Positions 1 to 8,143 of a stretch of 33,358 nucleotides of DNA are shown piece after piece (the stretch's first letter is position 1; each line of letters opens with the position of its first letter). Position numbers and translations under genes: made by a program. The stretch spans positions 1 through 33,358 of the forward strand of contig CALLML010000130.1 in the NCBI GenBank assembly GCA_938005705.1, given 5' to 3'. The stretch comes from an uncultured bacterium. Its GTDB lineage: Bacteria > Verrucomicrobiota > Kiritimatiellia > PWTM01. The notes below the pieces were generated by a model, which was not told where the DNA came from, did no database searches, and was given only the letters and a program-made list of their open reading frames with translations.

Positions 1-981
1 GCCTATCCTCCGTTTTACCGTCTGCGGCTTCCATCTGATTGGGAGCAGATGGAGCGCTATTTCCAGCGCCCATGGCTTGAGCACGTGACCTCCTGGATCC
101 AGCAGCAGTTGAACCCGAGCGAAAACCAGCCCAACTACGGGCGTGAGCATGCCCGCTTGGTCTCATTGGCCAGCCTGATGCTGCATCTCGACGTACCGCC
201 GGAACGAAAGGAAAAGCTACTCATCGGACTCGTGCAATACGGGCTGGACATCTCGGCTCTCGCGAAAGCGGGCGTCAGCTGGAACTGGGGCGGGGGGCAC
301 ACCAGCGGGCGAAAGTGGCCGATGATCTTCGCCAGCCTCATGCTGGACGACCCCGCCATTCGGGAGGTTTCCGAGCGAGCCGTGTTCCACGAGGATGCGC
401 AGACTTATTACGGGACCGGGTGGCATGGTCAAACCGCACTTTACTGGATGGTGGAACACCATGGACCGCGCGCTCGATATGAAGAAAAACCTCCGGAAAA
501 ATGGGACCGTTGGGACAAGGCCTCGGAAAGCTATCGACTGTGTTGTAATGCCGTGGGGTGGGTGGGCATGGCTCTGGCAGCCCGCTTGATCGGGGCCGTC
601 GCTGTATGGAACCACGACGCCTTCTTCGATTATTGCGATCGCTGGATGCGAGCGGACGACCCCTATGCGGAGCATCGGGCGCCTCATCGCAGACCGGCGG
701 AAGAGGGAAAGACGTTCGATCCGTTCGTGGACGCCATGTGGAAAGCGTATCGCGACCGCGCGCCCGCTCAGCCCAGAGCGGGAAACCCGCGCATGTTTGT
801 CCGGAACGAAGGGGGAAACTGGGCATGGGTCCCCAATCCGCTTCCGGATGCCGAGGCCGTGCAACGCCACATGGCTGCTATTCGCGCGGAGCGGGAAAAG
901 GCCGAACAGGAACGACGAGAACGCGAGCGAGAACAGGATCGTCGCGCTCACGAAAAACATGGCCCTGTCGTGGATCGCTAG
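1..981 (+). CDS. Secreted-type hypothetical protein, 5' end outside window
   Basis: The reading frame is open from the first base, so the gene begins upstream; the ATG at 49 is only the first internal methionine. I do not recognise the family with confidence. The visible 326 residues are rich in aromatic residues and alternate helical stretches with Gly/Trp-rich loops (SWNWGGGHTSGRKW, TYYGTGWHGQTALYWM), which resembles the alpha/alpha-toroid domains of polysaccharide lyases and glycosidases; this is an impression, not a motif match. The C-terminus turns into a highly charged Arg/Glu helix (about codons 295-315) and stops at 979-981. A carbohydrate-binding module follows within 40 bases in another frame and lacks its own signal peptide, so this may be one toroid-linker-CBM protein broken by a frameshift between about 955 and 981. 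Downstream genes are also secreted and partly carbohydrate related. Confidence 0.7.
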   Translation, partial: AYPPFYRLRLPSDWEQMERYFQRPWLEHVTSWIQQQLNPSENQPNYGREHARLVSLASLMLHLDVPPERKEKLLIGLVQYGLDISALAKAGVSWNWGGGHTSGRKWPMIFASLMLDDPAIREVSERAVFHEDAQTYYGTGWHGQTALYWMVEHHGPRARYEEKPPEKWDRWDKASESYRLCCNAVGWVGMALAARLIGAVAVWNHDAFFDYCDRWMRADDPYAEHRAPHRRPAEEGKTFDPFVDAMWKAYRDRAPAQPRAGNPRMFVRNEGGNWAWVPNPLPDAEAVQRHMAAIRAEREKAEQERREREREQDRRAHEKHGPVVDR

Positions 982-1019
982 TTGCGCGAAGCCGCAAGGC
1001 ACGAGCCCCGGAAGGGGCC

Positions 1020-1436
1020 GTGATTCTTATAGAGGGGGAAAACCCGGGCGCCCACGGACGAATTTTCATGGAGTGGAACAAAACCGGTCACTGGCTCGAA
1101 TACGAAATTCACGTTCAGCACGCCGGTTACTATCAGATCGTCTTCCGCTACGCGCGCGGCGACGCTGGCGATGGCGTACGGGCAATCAGAATCGACGGGG
1201 AGTTTCCGTTCGAGGGAGCAGACGCCATCTCCTTCCCCTCGACCAACGGATGGGCCAACTGGCGTTTCATTCGATTGAGATGGCCAGATTTCGTGGATCA
1301 GCCGTTTCTAGTGAAATTGGAGCCTGGGGCGCGCCGGTTGCGCTTGGAAAACGTGAATGGCGGTGGAGTTAATCTCGATTATATTGCTGTTGCTCATCCG
1401 AAGGTGGAAATCACCCGAGAGGCGTTGGAAAAATAA
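1020..1436 (+). CDS. CBM6/CBM35-like carbohydrate-binding module (possible frameshifted 3' part of the preceding gene)
   Basis: The 138 residues read as a CBM6/35-type beta-sandwich. The features in order are an opening ILIEGEN strand, W-x-EYEI after GHW, AGYYQIVFRYARG, an IRIDGEFPF strand, FPSTNGWANW, a LEPGARRLRLEN strand, and the closing VNLDYIAVAHP. This order is typical of modules that bind polysaccharide chains or ends. The GTG at 1020 follows a G-rich AGGGG and is the best local start, but sequence before it (RKARAPEGAV) also looks like natural protein. The frame is open upstream to 558 as a shadow of the previous gene. A lone cytoplasmic CBM without signal peptide would be odd, so I favour a frameshift joining it to the preceding gene. 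The fold call is fairly safe; the independence of the gene is not. Confidence 0.6.
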   Translation: MILIEGENPGAHGRIFMEWNKTGHWLEYEIHVQHAGYYQIVFRYARGDAGDGVRAIRIDGEFPFEGADAISFPSTNGWANWRFIRLRWPDFVDQPFLVKLEPGARRLRLENVNGGGVNLDYIAVAHPKVEITREALEK

Positions 1437-1497
1437 ATATCCGGCGGAAAACTGGATAGAAATCAATTTCAGAATCGGGTTTCGAACCGCTCGTGCT

Positions 1498-2484
1498 ATG
1501 GGAATGCGAACACAAGAATGGCCGCTGCGCCATGTGGATGGAACTCTGGCGATCCTCCGCCTGCTGGCGCTGGCGTGGGCGACGGCTCTTTCGCCGTCCG
1601 CGAAGGCCGAGGCGGGCATGAGATTCGGACGCCCCTTGCCCCCCTCCGCTCTACCGGATAAGTTGCGGCTGGAAGACGTGCTTCCCGTCTCCGATCCGGT
1701 CTCGTTAAAGGCGACATCCCTTTTTTTGGAGCGCGGCGACAAGGAGGGAGAACGGTACGGGCCTTTTGAGATGGCGGATGGAACGCCAGTGCGATTGGGC
1801 CGCACTCTTTTCGATCTGCGCACGGACAACCGGGATTCGTTTTTCCTGGTGCGTCGCGCCGACGGTTGGACCCAGGGCCCGTTTCCCGCGGCGGACGGTT
1901 CGGTCGCGCGGCTTGCAGGTGTGGAATTGCGCGTTCGGCGGGCGCCATCGTCTATCATCGGACGCGTATCGCTGGAAGGCGTCGGCGCAACCCGTGTTCA
2001 GGTGTCGTTGGTGAAGATGGAGGACGAAACCGCTGCTCGATTGGTCCGTATGCGGGTTGAGTTTTGGCAGATTGAGGCGGAGCTGGATGAACGCACCGCG
2101 CGGCGGCGTTTTGATGCGCCGGTCATACGGGATTCGAGTGGGAGGACCATTTTTGAACCAGTCGTCAACCGCAGCGGAGCCGATATCGCCCGCGCCACAG
2201 CTACAGCGGCGCGAAACGCGCGGGAAAATGTGGAAATCTTTCTACGCGAGAGCCAGTTCCAGTCCGTGGCCTGCGACGCTCCTCGAGGGACGTTCGCTTT
2301 CAGCGCTTTGCCTCCCGGCCGTTACTTCGTCTGCCTGATCGCCGAGGCGCGCGACCCCGAATCCGGACGGATCCCCCGCATCGAACCGCGCTTCTGGTGG
2401 GCGGACGTCGAACTGGATCTGCACGAGACTGCTGAGGTCGTTTTTGAAGGGACCGGACGCTCCTGGAAGAATCTGTATCCCTGA
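1498..2484 (+). CDS. Secreted protein of unknown function with a carboxypeptidase-regulatory-like end
   Basis: I place the start at ATG 1498 (328 residues) because it gives a signal peptide: a charged start, then LAILRLLALAWATALS and an AKAEA cleavage region. The open frame continues upstream to 1357, but that part overlaps the CBM and is not signal-like. No clear Shine-Dalgarno is seen. The mature part has short beta-rich repeats (GPFEMADGTPVRLGRTLFDL; GPFPAADGSVARLAGVEL) and a GRVSLEG strand. Late in the protein comes GTFAFSALPPGRYFV, the usual closing strand pair of a transthyretin-like/CarboxypepD-regulatory or Cna-B-like domain. That suggests an envelope or extracellular beta-sandwich protein; substrate and partner are unknown. 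It ends 8 bases before the convergent beta-helix gene. Two nearly duplicated GPF segments hint at an internal repeat. Confidence 0.65.
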   Translation: MGMRTQEWPLRHVDGTLAILRLLALAWATALSPSAKAEAGMRFGRPLPPSALPDKLRLEDVLPVSDPVSLKATSLFLERGDKEGERYGPFEMADGTPVRLGRTLFDLRTDNRDSFFLVRRADGWTQGPFPAADGSVARLAGVELRVRRAPSSIIGRVSLEGVGATRVQVSLVKMEDETAARLVRMRVEFWQIEAELDERTARRRFDAPVIRDSSGRTIFEPVVNRSGADIARATATAARNARENVEIFLRESQFQSVACDAPRGTFAFSALPPGRYFVCLIAEARDPESGRIPRIEPRFWWADVELDLHETAEVVFEGTGRSWKNLYP

Positions 2485-2491
2485 ATCCACC

Positions 2492-4396
2492 TTAGGGCGT
2501 CCGCCATTCGACGGGCGGAGGGGGGACATTGGCGCCCGCCTCCATCATCGGTCCGCCCGGCCGTCGCCGGTAGTCCCCCTTTTCAGGATCGAGAAACAAC
2601 ACTTTCGGATCACTGACCACGGTGCCGCCGGTGCCGCGGACGCGCGCATCCGGCTCCCGCATGAAAATATTATTCTCGATGACGCCCGGCATAGGCGGCG
2701 TGAGCCGGTCGAGGATGTTGTTTTTCACAACCAGCCCCGTCGGCGGACTAGCGCCCCGCCCGGTCTGCACGAAGATGGACGTGGACCAATTCTGCTCCAG
2801 ATTCGTGTTGATGAACGTATTGTTGAGAAACTGAATATTTCGAATGGCCGTACCGCCCGCTCGCCCCGTGACCCACATGGCCGAGTTGACGGCGGCGCGC
2901 CCCTGACTGTCAATGACGTTGTTGCGAATCGTGATGTTCTCGGCGTTGCGATTGATTGCCAGGGTGTTGTGCATGTAGTTCCCTTCGATCACCACATCCG
3001 CGCAACCTTCATACACGTTGATCGTGCTGGAGTGCATTCCGTAATGGTTCAGAATGACATTGCCCTCGATCCGTCCGCGCTTGCACTCGTAGTGGCGGAT
3101 GCCGCTGCCGGAGTTTTTGTCGAGTCGGCAATTCTGAACCACATAGTCATTCACCCGGTTCAGAAAGATCCCGGTCGTCCAGCCCGGACAATGGTGAATA
3201 TAGCAATTCTCGACGGTGAACTGGTCGGTGTAATGCGGTCCGATGCCCGCGTGTCCGCTCACAAAACGAATTTCGCAGTTTGAGACCGCAATATCCTTCG
3301 ACCGCGGATTGTTCCGCTCCACGGCCACGGCGCCGTTGCCGCCGGAAAAACGCTGGATCAGAAAGCCCTGGATCCGATAGTGCGACGCCCCCGACGCCAA
3401 TTGAATGCCGGTTTCAAACACGGGAAAACCGATATTGACCGGTTGCCCTCTTTCCACCCGATCCGCCAGCAGATAAAACCGCGTGCGTCCCGGCCCGGCC
3501 GGCTCTACGGCCCATTCGCCCGGCTGTTCAATGAATCGGACGGAGTTGAAATAGGCGTAGGCCGTCGTCGGATAGGTGGATTCCTTGAAAAAGGGAAAAT
3601 GAATCTGACCGGTCGCCGGATCGTATTTTTTAACGACAGCAAAATAAACATGATTATTGCCGCCGTGCACGCCCAGGAATGCGCCCTCGAAGAAATCGGG
3701 CGCGCGGCCCTTGAGGTTTTGCTCGTCGGTCAGCACTGTGATGTTTTCCTCTGAACGCGCATCGAGACGATTCGGGGAGCGGAAAAAATCTTTTGGCAAG
3801 TCGGGGTAAAAAGAATCGGAAGGTTTGGGAATCTGTGCAATCGGCAGGAGTCGACGTTCGCCGTCGAACAGGATAATGCGCTGCCAGGGCGCCTGACGAT
3901 CGCGCGGCGCCTGGCGGTGCAGGACGATACCGCCATGATTGAAATTGGTGCTGATGTCAAGATCAATGTCGGCGATGAATATGTCTTTCCAACGCGGATT
4001 TCCTTTGGCTTCCGACGCCGATGCACAACGCCGCCATTCGCGAATCACACGGCCGCCGTCAATGATGGCCCGCCCCTTGCCGAAGGTTCCCGCCGTATTC
4101 CCGTCCAAGGTTATGGGATTCTGGGGCGAACCGGACACGGTCAGCCGGATCGAGCCGTAATAAGCCACGCCGCCCTTGAAAACGACTGTGTCACCGGCCG
4201 CGAGAACGGCGGACTTAGGCAGATCGGTCGCGTTCGGGTCGCCGGGGGCGTGTTTCCATGCGCTTCGCGGGGATCGCCCATCGGCGGTGTCGTTGCCCCC
4301 CTCGTAATCCACATAATAGGTCGCTGCCCCTGCCAAAGGTGTGCAACAGAGAAATAGTGCCCATAAACCGATCCCAAAGCACGTTACACAATTCAT
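2492..4396 (-). CDS. Secreted right-handed parallel beta-helix protein, polysaccharide-lyase-like
   Basis: This 634-residue protein has a classic signal peptide (CFGIGLWALFLCCTPLAGAA at about 5-24) and a well placed ribosome site (AAGGAG, 8 bases before ATG 4396). The mature start TYYVDYEGGNDTADGRSPRSAW matches the opening of many right-handed beta-helix proteins, for example chondroitinase-B/PL6-type lyases and NosD-like proteins. From about residue 330 there are regular coils with Asn ladders and repeated VENCYI, VQNCRLDKN, IEGNVILNH, IEGNYMHN, ITIRNNVID and IQFLNNTF units. The role is probably binding or cleavage of an acidic or complex polysaccharide outside the cell or in the periplasm; no catalytic residue can be assigned by eye. 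The neighbouring CBM supports a carbohydrate role. Confidence 0.85.
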   Translation of the reverse strand: MNCVTCFGIGLWALFLCCTPLAGAATYYVDYEGGNDTADGRSPRSAWKHAPGDPNATDLPKSAVLAAGDTVVFKGGVAYYGSIRLTVSGSPQNPITLDGNTAGTFGKGRAIIDGGRVIREWRRCASASEAKGNPRWKDIFIADIDLDISTNFNHGGIVLHRQAPRDRQAPWQRIILFDGERRLLPIAQIPKPSDSFYPDLPKDFFRSPNRLDARSEENITVLTDEQNLKGRAPDFFEGAFLGVHGGNNHVYFAVVKKYDPATGQIHFPFFKESTYPTTAYAYFNSVRFIEQPGEWAVEPAGPGRTRFYLLADRVERGQPVNIGFPVFETGIQLASGASHYRIQGFLIQRFSGGNGAVAVERNNPRSKDIAVSNCEIRFVSGHAGIGPHYTDQFTVENCYIHHCPGWTTGIFLNRVNDYVVQNCRLDKNSGSGIRHYECKRGRIEGNVILNHYGMHSSTINVYEGCADVVIEGNYMHNTLAINRNAENITIRNNVIDSQGRAAVNSAMWVTGRAGGTAIRNIQFLNNTFINTNLEQNWSTSIFVQTGRGASPPTGLVVKNNILDRLTPPMPGVIENNIFMREPDARVRGTGGTVVSDPKVLFLDPEKGDYRRRPGGPMMEAGANVPPPPVEWRTP

Positions 4397-4735
4397 GATG
4401 CCACTCCTTTCGGCGCAAACAACGCCAGAAGCTTAAGGTCAGCATAACATGCCTTAATGTATGAAGATTGTGCAATCACAAAAAAGCTCCATTCAACGCT
4501 CCATGACAGCGCCTGTGGGCGGTGAAGAGTAAAAATGGATCGTCGACTTGAAACCCTCGGCCACGCTCGCTTGATTATCCAAAAAGCTGAACCTTACGCC
4601 GGGGACCGCGGGGCCAACGCCGAAGACCCGCGAATAGGGGTGGATGCCTTCACGCTAGGCCCTTAGGCCGCCATTCACATTGGATCGGTATCTCCGAACT
4701 TTATATTCGATCGAAAGACCTTTAAAATACGGCTT
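4397..4735. other. Intergenic region between divergent genes
   Basis: This 339-base gap separates the beta-helix gene (leftward) from the DUF502 gene (rightward). Next to the beta-helix gene it holds an inverted repeat, TTAAGG (4433-4438) with CCTTAA (4452-4457), and a short dyad, GATTG-TG-CAATC (4466-4477); either could be an operator. At the right end lies the promoter described separately. No open frame or RNA gene is convincing in between. Confidence 0.45.
4700..4728 (+). promoter_or_regulatory. Candidate leaderless promoter of the DUF502-recO pair
   Basis: TTTATA (4700-4705, 4 of 6 matches to the sigma-70 -35) is followed after 17 bases by TAAAAT (4723-4728, 5 of 6 to the -10). The ATG at 4736 begins 7 bases after the -10, where transcription normally starts, and no Shine-Dalgarno is present. 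An overlapping TATATT (4702-4707) is an alternative -10 that would leave a leader of about 22 bases. Confidence 0.45.
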
Positions 4736-5509
4736 ATGAAAAACAAATTGCAACGCTGGGCGACCGCGATACGGCGTAATGTGATAATCGGGCTGATCGC
4801 GCTGGCGCCCGTCGCGTTCACAATCGGCATTCTTGCTTATGTCTTCCGCCTGCTGGTCGCCAATCGATTCACGGAATGGACGGCCGCCCGCTTGTTGCGT
4901 CTCTGGCCGCTCGATGTCAGTTCCACCTGGCGAGGGTGGGCGCTTGAACGCCTGGCTCAATTTACGGCGTTTTTGCTGATTCTGCTGGGAGTCGCCCTTC
5001 TCGGATTCTTTGTCCGCAGTCTGTTCGGGAGACGGTTGTACCGTCTCGGCGAGCGCGTGATTGAAGGCATTCCGGTGGTCAATCGCGTTTACCTTTTCGT
5101 TCGGGGAGTTGCGGAAGCCGTATTCGCCCAGCGGCGCACACTCTTCCGAGAGGTCGTGATCGTCGAGTATCCGCGCCCTGGACTCTATTCCATCGCCTTC
5201 ATTACAGCGCATACGCCGGAGGCTTTCCGGCATGAAGTGACCGGCGAAAAAGAATCATTGCTCGCCTTGTTTGTGCCGACCACGCCGAATCCGACGTCTG
5301 GCTTCCTCGTATACGCGCCGGAGAGCCGGGTACGTCGCCTGACTATGTCCACCGCCGAGGCGATGTCGCTTATCCTTTCCGGAGGCACCATCTATCCGGG
5401 CGGTGACCTGTCCGCTTCACGCCCCCGCCTCCTGGATTTGCTGCAGGAAAAGGAGGCGGACATGAAATCTCCTCGCCCTGTCGAACTTCCCACCCCGCCA
5501 CCGTCGTGA
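4736..5509 (+). CDS. DUF502 family membrane protein
   Basis: This 257-residue protein matches the DUF502 family in length and layout. It has a basic N-terminus, a first TM helix (NVIIGLIALAPVAFTIGILAYVF, about 15-37), and a second (FTAFLLILLGVALLGFFV, about 76-93). Next comes the signature loop RLGERVIEGIPVVNRVYLFVRGVAEAV with the invariant IP and Y, then a soluble domain with EYPRPGLYSIAFIT and FVPTTPNPTSGFLVY. The family is widespread in bacteria and has no settled biochemical role. Its stop overlaps the recO start (GTGA at 5506-5509), so the two are co-translated. There is no ribosome site before ATG 4736, and a promoter sits right against the start codon. Confidence 0.9.
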   Translation: MKNKLQRWATAIRRNVIIGLIALAPVAFTIGILAYVFRLLVANRFTEWTAARLLRLWPLDVSSTWRGWALERLAQFTAFLLILLGVALLGFFVRSLFGRRLYRLGERVIEGIPVVNRVYLFVRGVAEAVFAQRRTLFREVVIVEYPRPGLYSIAFITAHTPEAFRHEVTGEKESLLALFVPTTPNPTSGFLVYAPESRVRRLTMSTAEAMSLILSGGTIYPGGDLSASRPRLLDLLQEKEADMKSPRPVELPTPPPS

Positions 5510-6258
5510 TCGAGAAGGATCAGGCCATTGTCCTGCGCACCGCGCCCTATTCAAACACTTCGCGGTTTGTCCTTTGGCTGACGCGCGAACACGGCCGGAT
5601 AGCCACACTCGTGAAAGGCGCTCTCCGCCCGAAAAGCGCCTTCATCGGCCAATTTGATCTCTTCTACACGTGCGATTTGCTGTATTACACGCGGAACCAC
5701 GGCGGTGTGCATGTGGCGCGCGAGTGTGCGCTATTGAAACCACGGACAGCCTTTCGGACTCAATGGCGCGCATGTCTGTTTGCCTCGTATCTGGCGGATC
5801 TGGTGTCCCGCGTGCTGCCGGACGGCGCGCCGGCACCGGCGGTATTCGACTGGCTTGACGACGTTCTCGACGAACTGGCCACGGGCGAAGCGGCAGCAGA
5901 GACGACGCTACACGCCGAGTTGACATTCTTCGATCGTCTTGGATGGCGGCCTGTTTTTGATCGCTGCGCCATCTGCGGAGGGCCGGCGAACCAGACCGAG
6001 CGGCGCGCATTCTTTGCCGCCGCGAGGGGGGGGCGTGTCTGCGCCATGTGCGCCCCTGACGTACGCGATGCCCAGCTCGCGCCGGCCGACGCACTCATCA
6101 TCCTCGCCGGCTGGCAGGGCGCGCGCACTCCCCGGGAGGCCAAAGCCATTCGGTGTTCCCCACGCCAGGCTCGGGATATCGCCCAATTGCTCGGTGCGTT
6201 CATGCGTCATCATCTTGATCTTTCGCCTGAAAGCCGATCCATCGCGTTTATAGGTTGA
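5506..6258 (+). CDS. recO: DNA repair protein RecO
   Basis: RecO anneals single strands and loads RecA with RecR in the RecFOR gap-repair pathway. The 250 residues show the family layout. An N-terminal OB fold begins KDQAIVLRTAPYSNTSRFV, with the ALRPKSAFIGQFDLF segment. A helical domain follows, with the LTFFDRLGWRPVFDRC motif just before a zinc site made by C154, C157, C179 and C182 (CAIC and CAMC). The length is normal. Translation starts at GTG 5506, inside the stop of the DUF502 gene, with no separate ribosome site, so translational coupling is likely. A run of eight G (6026-6033) sits in the zinc loop and is a potential slippage point. Confidence 0.93.
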   Translation: MIEKDQAIVLRTAPYSNTSRFVLWLTREHGRIATLVKGALRPKSAFIGQFDLFYTCDLLYYTRNHGGVHVARECALLKPRTAFRTQWRACLFASYLADLVSRVLPDGAPAPAVFDWLDDVLDELATGEAAAETTLHAELTFFDRLGWRPVFDRCAICGGPANQTERRAFFAAARGGRVCAMCAPDVRDAQLAPADALIILAGWQGARTPREAKAIRCSPRQARDIAQLLGAFMRHHLDLSPESRSIAFIG

Positions 6259-6328
6259 TGAGAACAGAAAAAGGCGTACTTTTGTAAGTGTCGGCACGGC
6301 GTCGGCCACGCATGGCAGGAGAATTGAG

Positions 6329-6811
6329 ATGAAAAAAACAATGTGGTTGGTGATCATAGCAGGAACGTTGGCGATCGCTCTGCCCCATCGGGGCGCTGCC
6401 GAGGGCGGATTTGTGGGACAAAAACTGCCGGAATTGAAACTGGATTACCTTGAACAGGCGCCGGATATCGTTGGCAAGCCTCTCTTGCTCGAGTTTTGGG
6501 CAACCTGGTGCCCTCCTTGCCGTAAATCCATCCCCCATCTCAATGAAATATACGCCCAATACCGCGACCGCGGCCTGGTCATCATCGGCGTGACCAACGA
6601 AAAAAAATCCGACGTGAAAAAGTTTCTAAAAGAGGTCCCGATTCATTATACCGTCGCTTTTGACGACGGAAAACTGGGCACGCATTTCCAGATTCGCGGC
6701 ATCCCGCACGCTTTTCTTGCCAATGCGGAGGGCGAAATTGTTTGGCAGGGACATCCCATGACGTTGCGCAAGGCGGATATCGAGAAGGTTCTGAAACCCC
6801 GGAACCCGTAG
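6329..6811 (+). CDS. TlpA/ResA-like exported thioredoxin-fold protein
   Basis: This 160-residue protein has a signal peptide (MKKTMWLVIIAGTLAIAL with cleavage near GAAEG) and one thioredoxin-fold domain. The active site is W60-C61-P62-P63-C64 in LLEFWATWCPPC, and the cis-proline loop is RGIPHAF. This is the TlpA/ResA subclass (PELKLDY opening, IPHLNEIYAQY helix, VIIGVTNEKK strand), which reduces or exchanges disulfides in the periplasm. A clear AGGAG lies 7 bases before ATG 6329. The substrate is unknown. The next gene, convergent, encodes a probable exported protein with a very high cysteine content, which would be a natural but unproven client. Confidence 0.9.
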   Translation: MKKTMWLVIIAGTLAIALPHRGAAEGGFVGQKLPELKLDYLEQAPDIVGKPLLLEFWATWCPPCRKSIPHLNEIYAQYRDRGLVIIGVTNEKKSDVKKFLKEVPIHYTVAFDDGKLGTHFQIRGIPHAFLANAEGEIVWQGHPMTLRKADIEKVLKPRNP

Positions 6812-6851
6812 CAGGGCTGACGCCTTTACCATGGACCGGGTGGAAGAGGAT

Positions 6852-6879
6852 GGCGGAAAACCATTCCCGATCTTCCGCC
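6852..6879. terminator. Possible hairpin between convergent genes
   Basis: GGCGGAA (6852-6858) pairs perfectly with TTCCGCC (6873-6879) across a 14-base loop. It lies in the 117-base gap between the ends of the TlpA-like gene and the zinc-motif gene, where a bidirectional terminator would be expected. No long T run follows on either strand, so termination is only a possibility. Confidence 0.3.
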
Positions 6880-6928
6880 CGGCAACGGATGGGTTTTCTG
6901 ATCGCCTCTCGCGCCAATGATGTTCGTC

Positions 6929-8143
6929 TCACCGTCGGCGCGTGACGCGACCCGCGCCTTGGCAGTTCGGGCAAAGCACAACACCTTGGCCGCCGCAGGC
7001 TATGCATGATTGGCCGCGCACCTCACCCTTTCCCGCGCAGCGGGTGCAGACAAGGAATCCCTGTCCCTCGCACCGATCACAAAGCGGAGCTTCGCCGGCG
7101 CCCCGACAGGCGGCACACAGACTCTCCCCCCGTCCGTCACACCGGTCGCAGACCAATTCCCCCTTGCCGTGGCAAACCGGACATTCGCGCTTGCCAAGGC
7201 CGTTACAGGCCTCACAGCGCTTCTGGATTGCGCCCGAGTCCGTCGCCGTGCGCGAACGGCCCGTGCCATTACAGACAGGACAGATTTCCGTTCCCTGTAC
7301 GCAATTTTTGTTCGTGCAGCGGATCCGTCCCGCGCCTGAACACTGCATGCAGCCAATGGCGCCGAACCCCAAACAGGTCGCGCAGGGCGTCCCTGCGGCA
7401 ACGCGCATAGCGGCGATGGAACGCACATTCAGTTGATCAGCCGCGCCACGTGGCAGCCAGATGCCACGGTTTTCTTCGCGACCCCGGCGCAACTGTTCCA
7501 CGACAAACGCTCGCCGGGCCGCGGCCTCCGCCCGCGAAAGCTCATCCAGCAACGGGCGAGCATTCCACGTGCCGGTCCCTTTGCAAGATTCACAGAACAA
7601 CGAGGGCAGTTCCTGCTCGATGACGGACCCCTTGAGCGATACGATCTGAATGCGTCGTCGGCCGGTGCCATCGCAGACCGGACAAGGACGCCGCACAACA
7701 AAGAGTCGACGACGACATTCCACCTGCATCACGACCGCCGCGGCCCGCGTTTTGGCGCCCTCTTCGCCTTGAAGTGCGGCCAAGGCCGATACATTTCGCG
7801 CGACAAGAACCGCACCCCATAGTTCTCCCGCGTTGAACAACTGCCGCGTCCACTGCAGTTCCTCCGCGCTTGCACCGTTGGGTAAAATGTTCGGCGCGGT
7901 GGTCGACGGGTGGGACGTGGCTGACGGGCGGGCCGAATCCGCCGGCGGAGCCTCAGTCGGCGGTGCCGCCGGCAGGGGCGGCAACGGCGCGCCGCAGTGC
8001 AAGCACGTGGGCCCGTCATGCAACGCCTCATGTCCACAGACGGCGCAAACACGGATCGGCGCGTCGTCCAGACGCGCGGCCAAAGGCCAACCGGCGGCCA
8101 GCATTAGAGTCTTAAGGAAGAGGCGACGCTTTATCATATTCAC
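6929..8143 (-). CDS. Probable Tat-exported protein with thirteen CxxCxGxG zinc motifs
   Basis: The N-terminus contains KRRLFLKTLMLAAGWPLAA, a good twin-arginine signal (RRxFLK), so the protein is probably exported folded. After it come a double zinc-ribbon (CAVC...CLHC, about 32-50), a Pro/Ala/Ser-rich linker (about 54-90) and a helical segment. Then there are thirteen CxxCxGxG units of the type seen in the DnaJ cysteine-rich domain: two at about 155-190 and eleven packed between about 250 and 400, plus one degenerate CTNKNC. DnaJ has four; there is no J-domain here. The motif normally binds two zinc ions per four repeats and unfolded peptide; the role here is not known. The start is GTG 8143 or ATG 8137; a GATAAT lies 9 bases before the GTG and no Shine-Dalgarno is seen. 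Confidence 0.85.
   Translation of the reverse strand: MNMIKRRLFLKTLMLAAGWPLAARLDDAPIRVCAVCGHEALHDGPTCLHCGAPLPPLPAAPPTEAPPADSARPSATSHPSTTAPNILPNGASAEELQWTRQLFNAGELWGAVLVARNVSALAALQGEEGAKTRAAAVVMQVECRRRLFVVRRPCPVCDGTGRRRIQIVSLKGSVIEQELPSLFCESCKGTGTWNARPLLDELSRAEAAARRAFVVEQLRRGREENRGIWLPRGAADQLNVRSIAAMRVAAGTPCATCLGFGAIGCMQCSGAGRIRCTNKNCVQGTEICPVCNGTGRSRTATDSGAIQKRCEACNGLGKRECPVCHGKGELVCDRCDGRGESLCAACRGAGEAPLCDRCEGQGFLVCTRCAGKGEVRGQSCIACGGQGVVLCPNCQGAGRVTRRR

Noticed and set aside
2444-3283. Long open frame on the plus strand inside the beta-helix gene
   Set aside because: Its product is rich in Arg, His and Asp without any domain character, and it mirrors a clear secreted beta-helix gene on the other strand.
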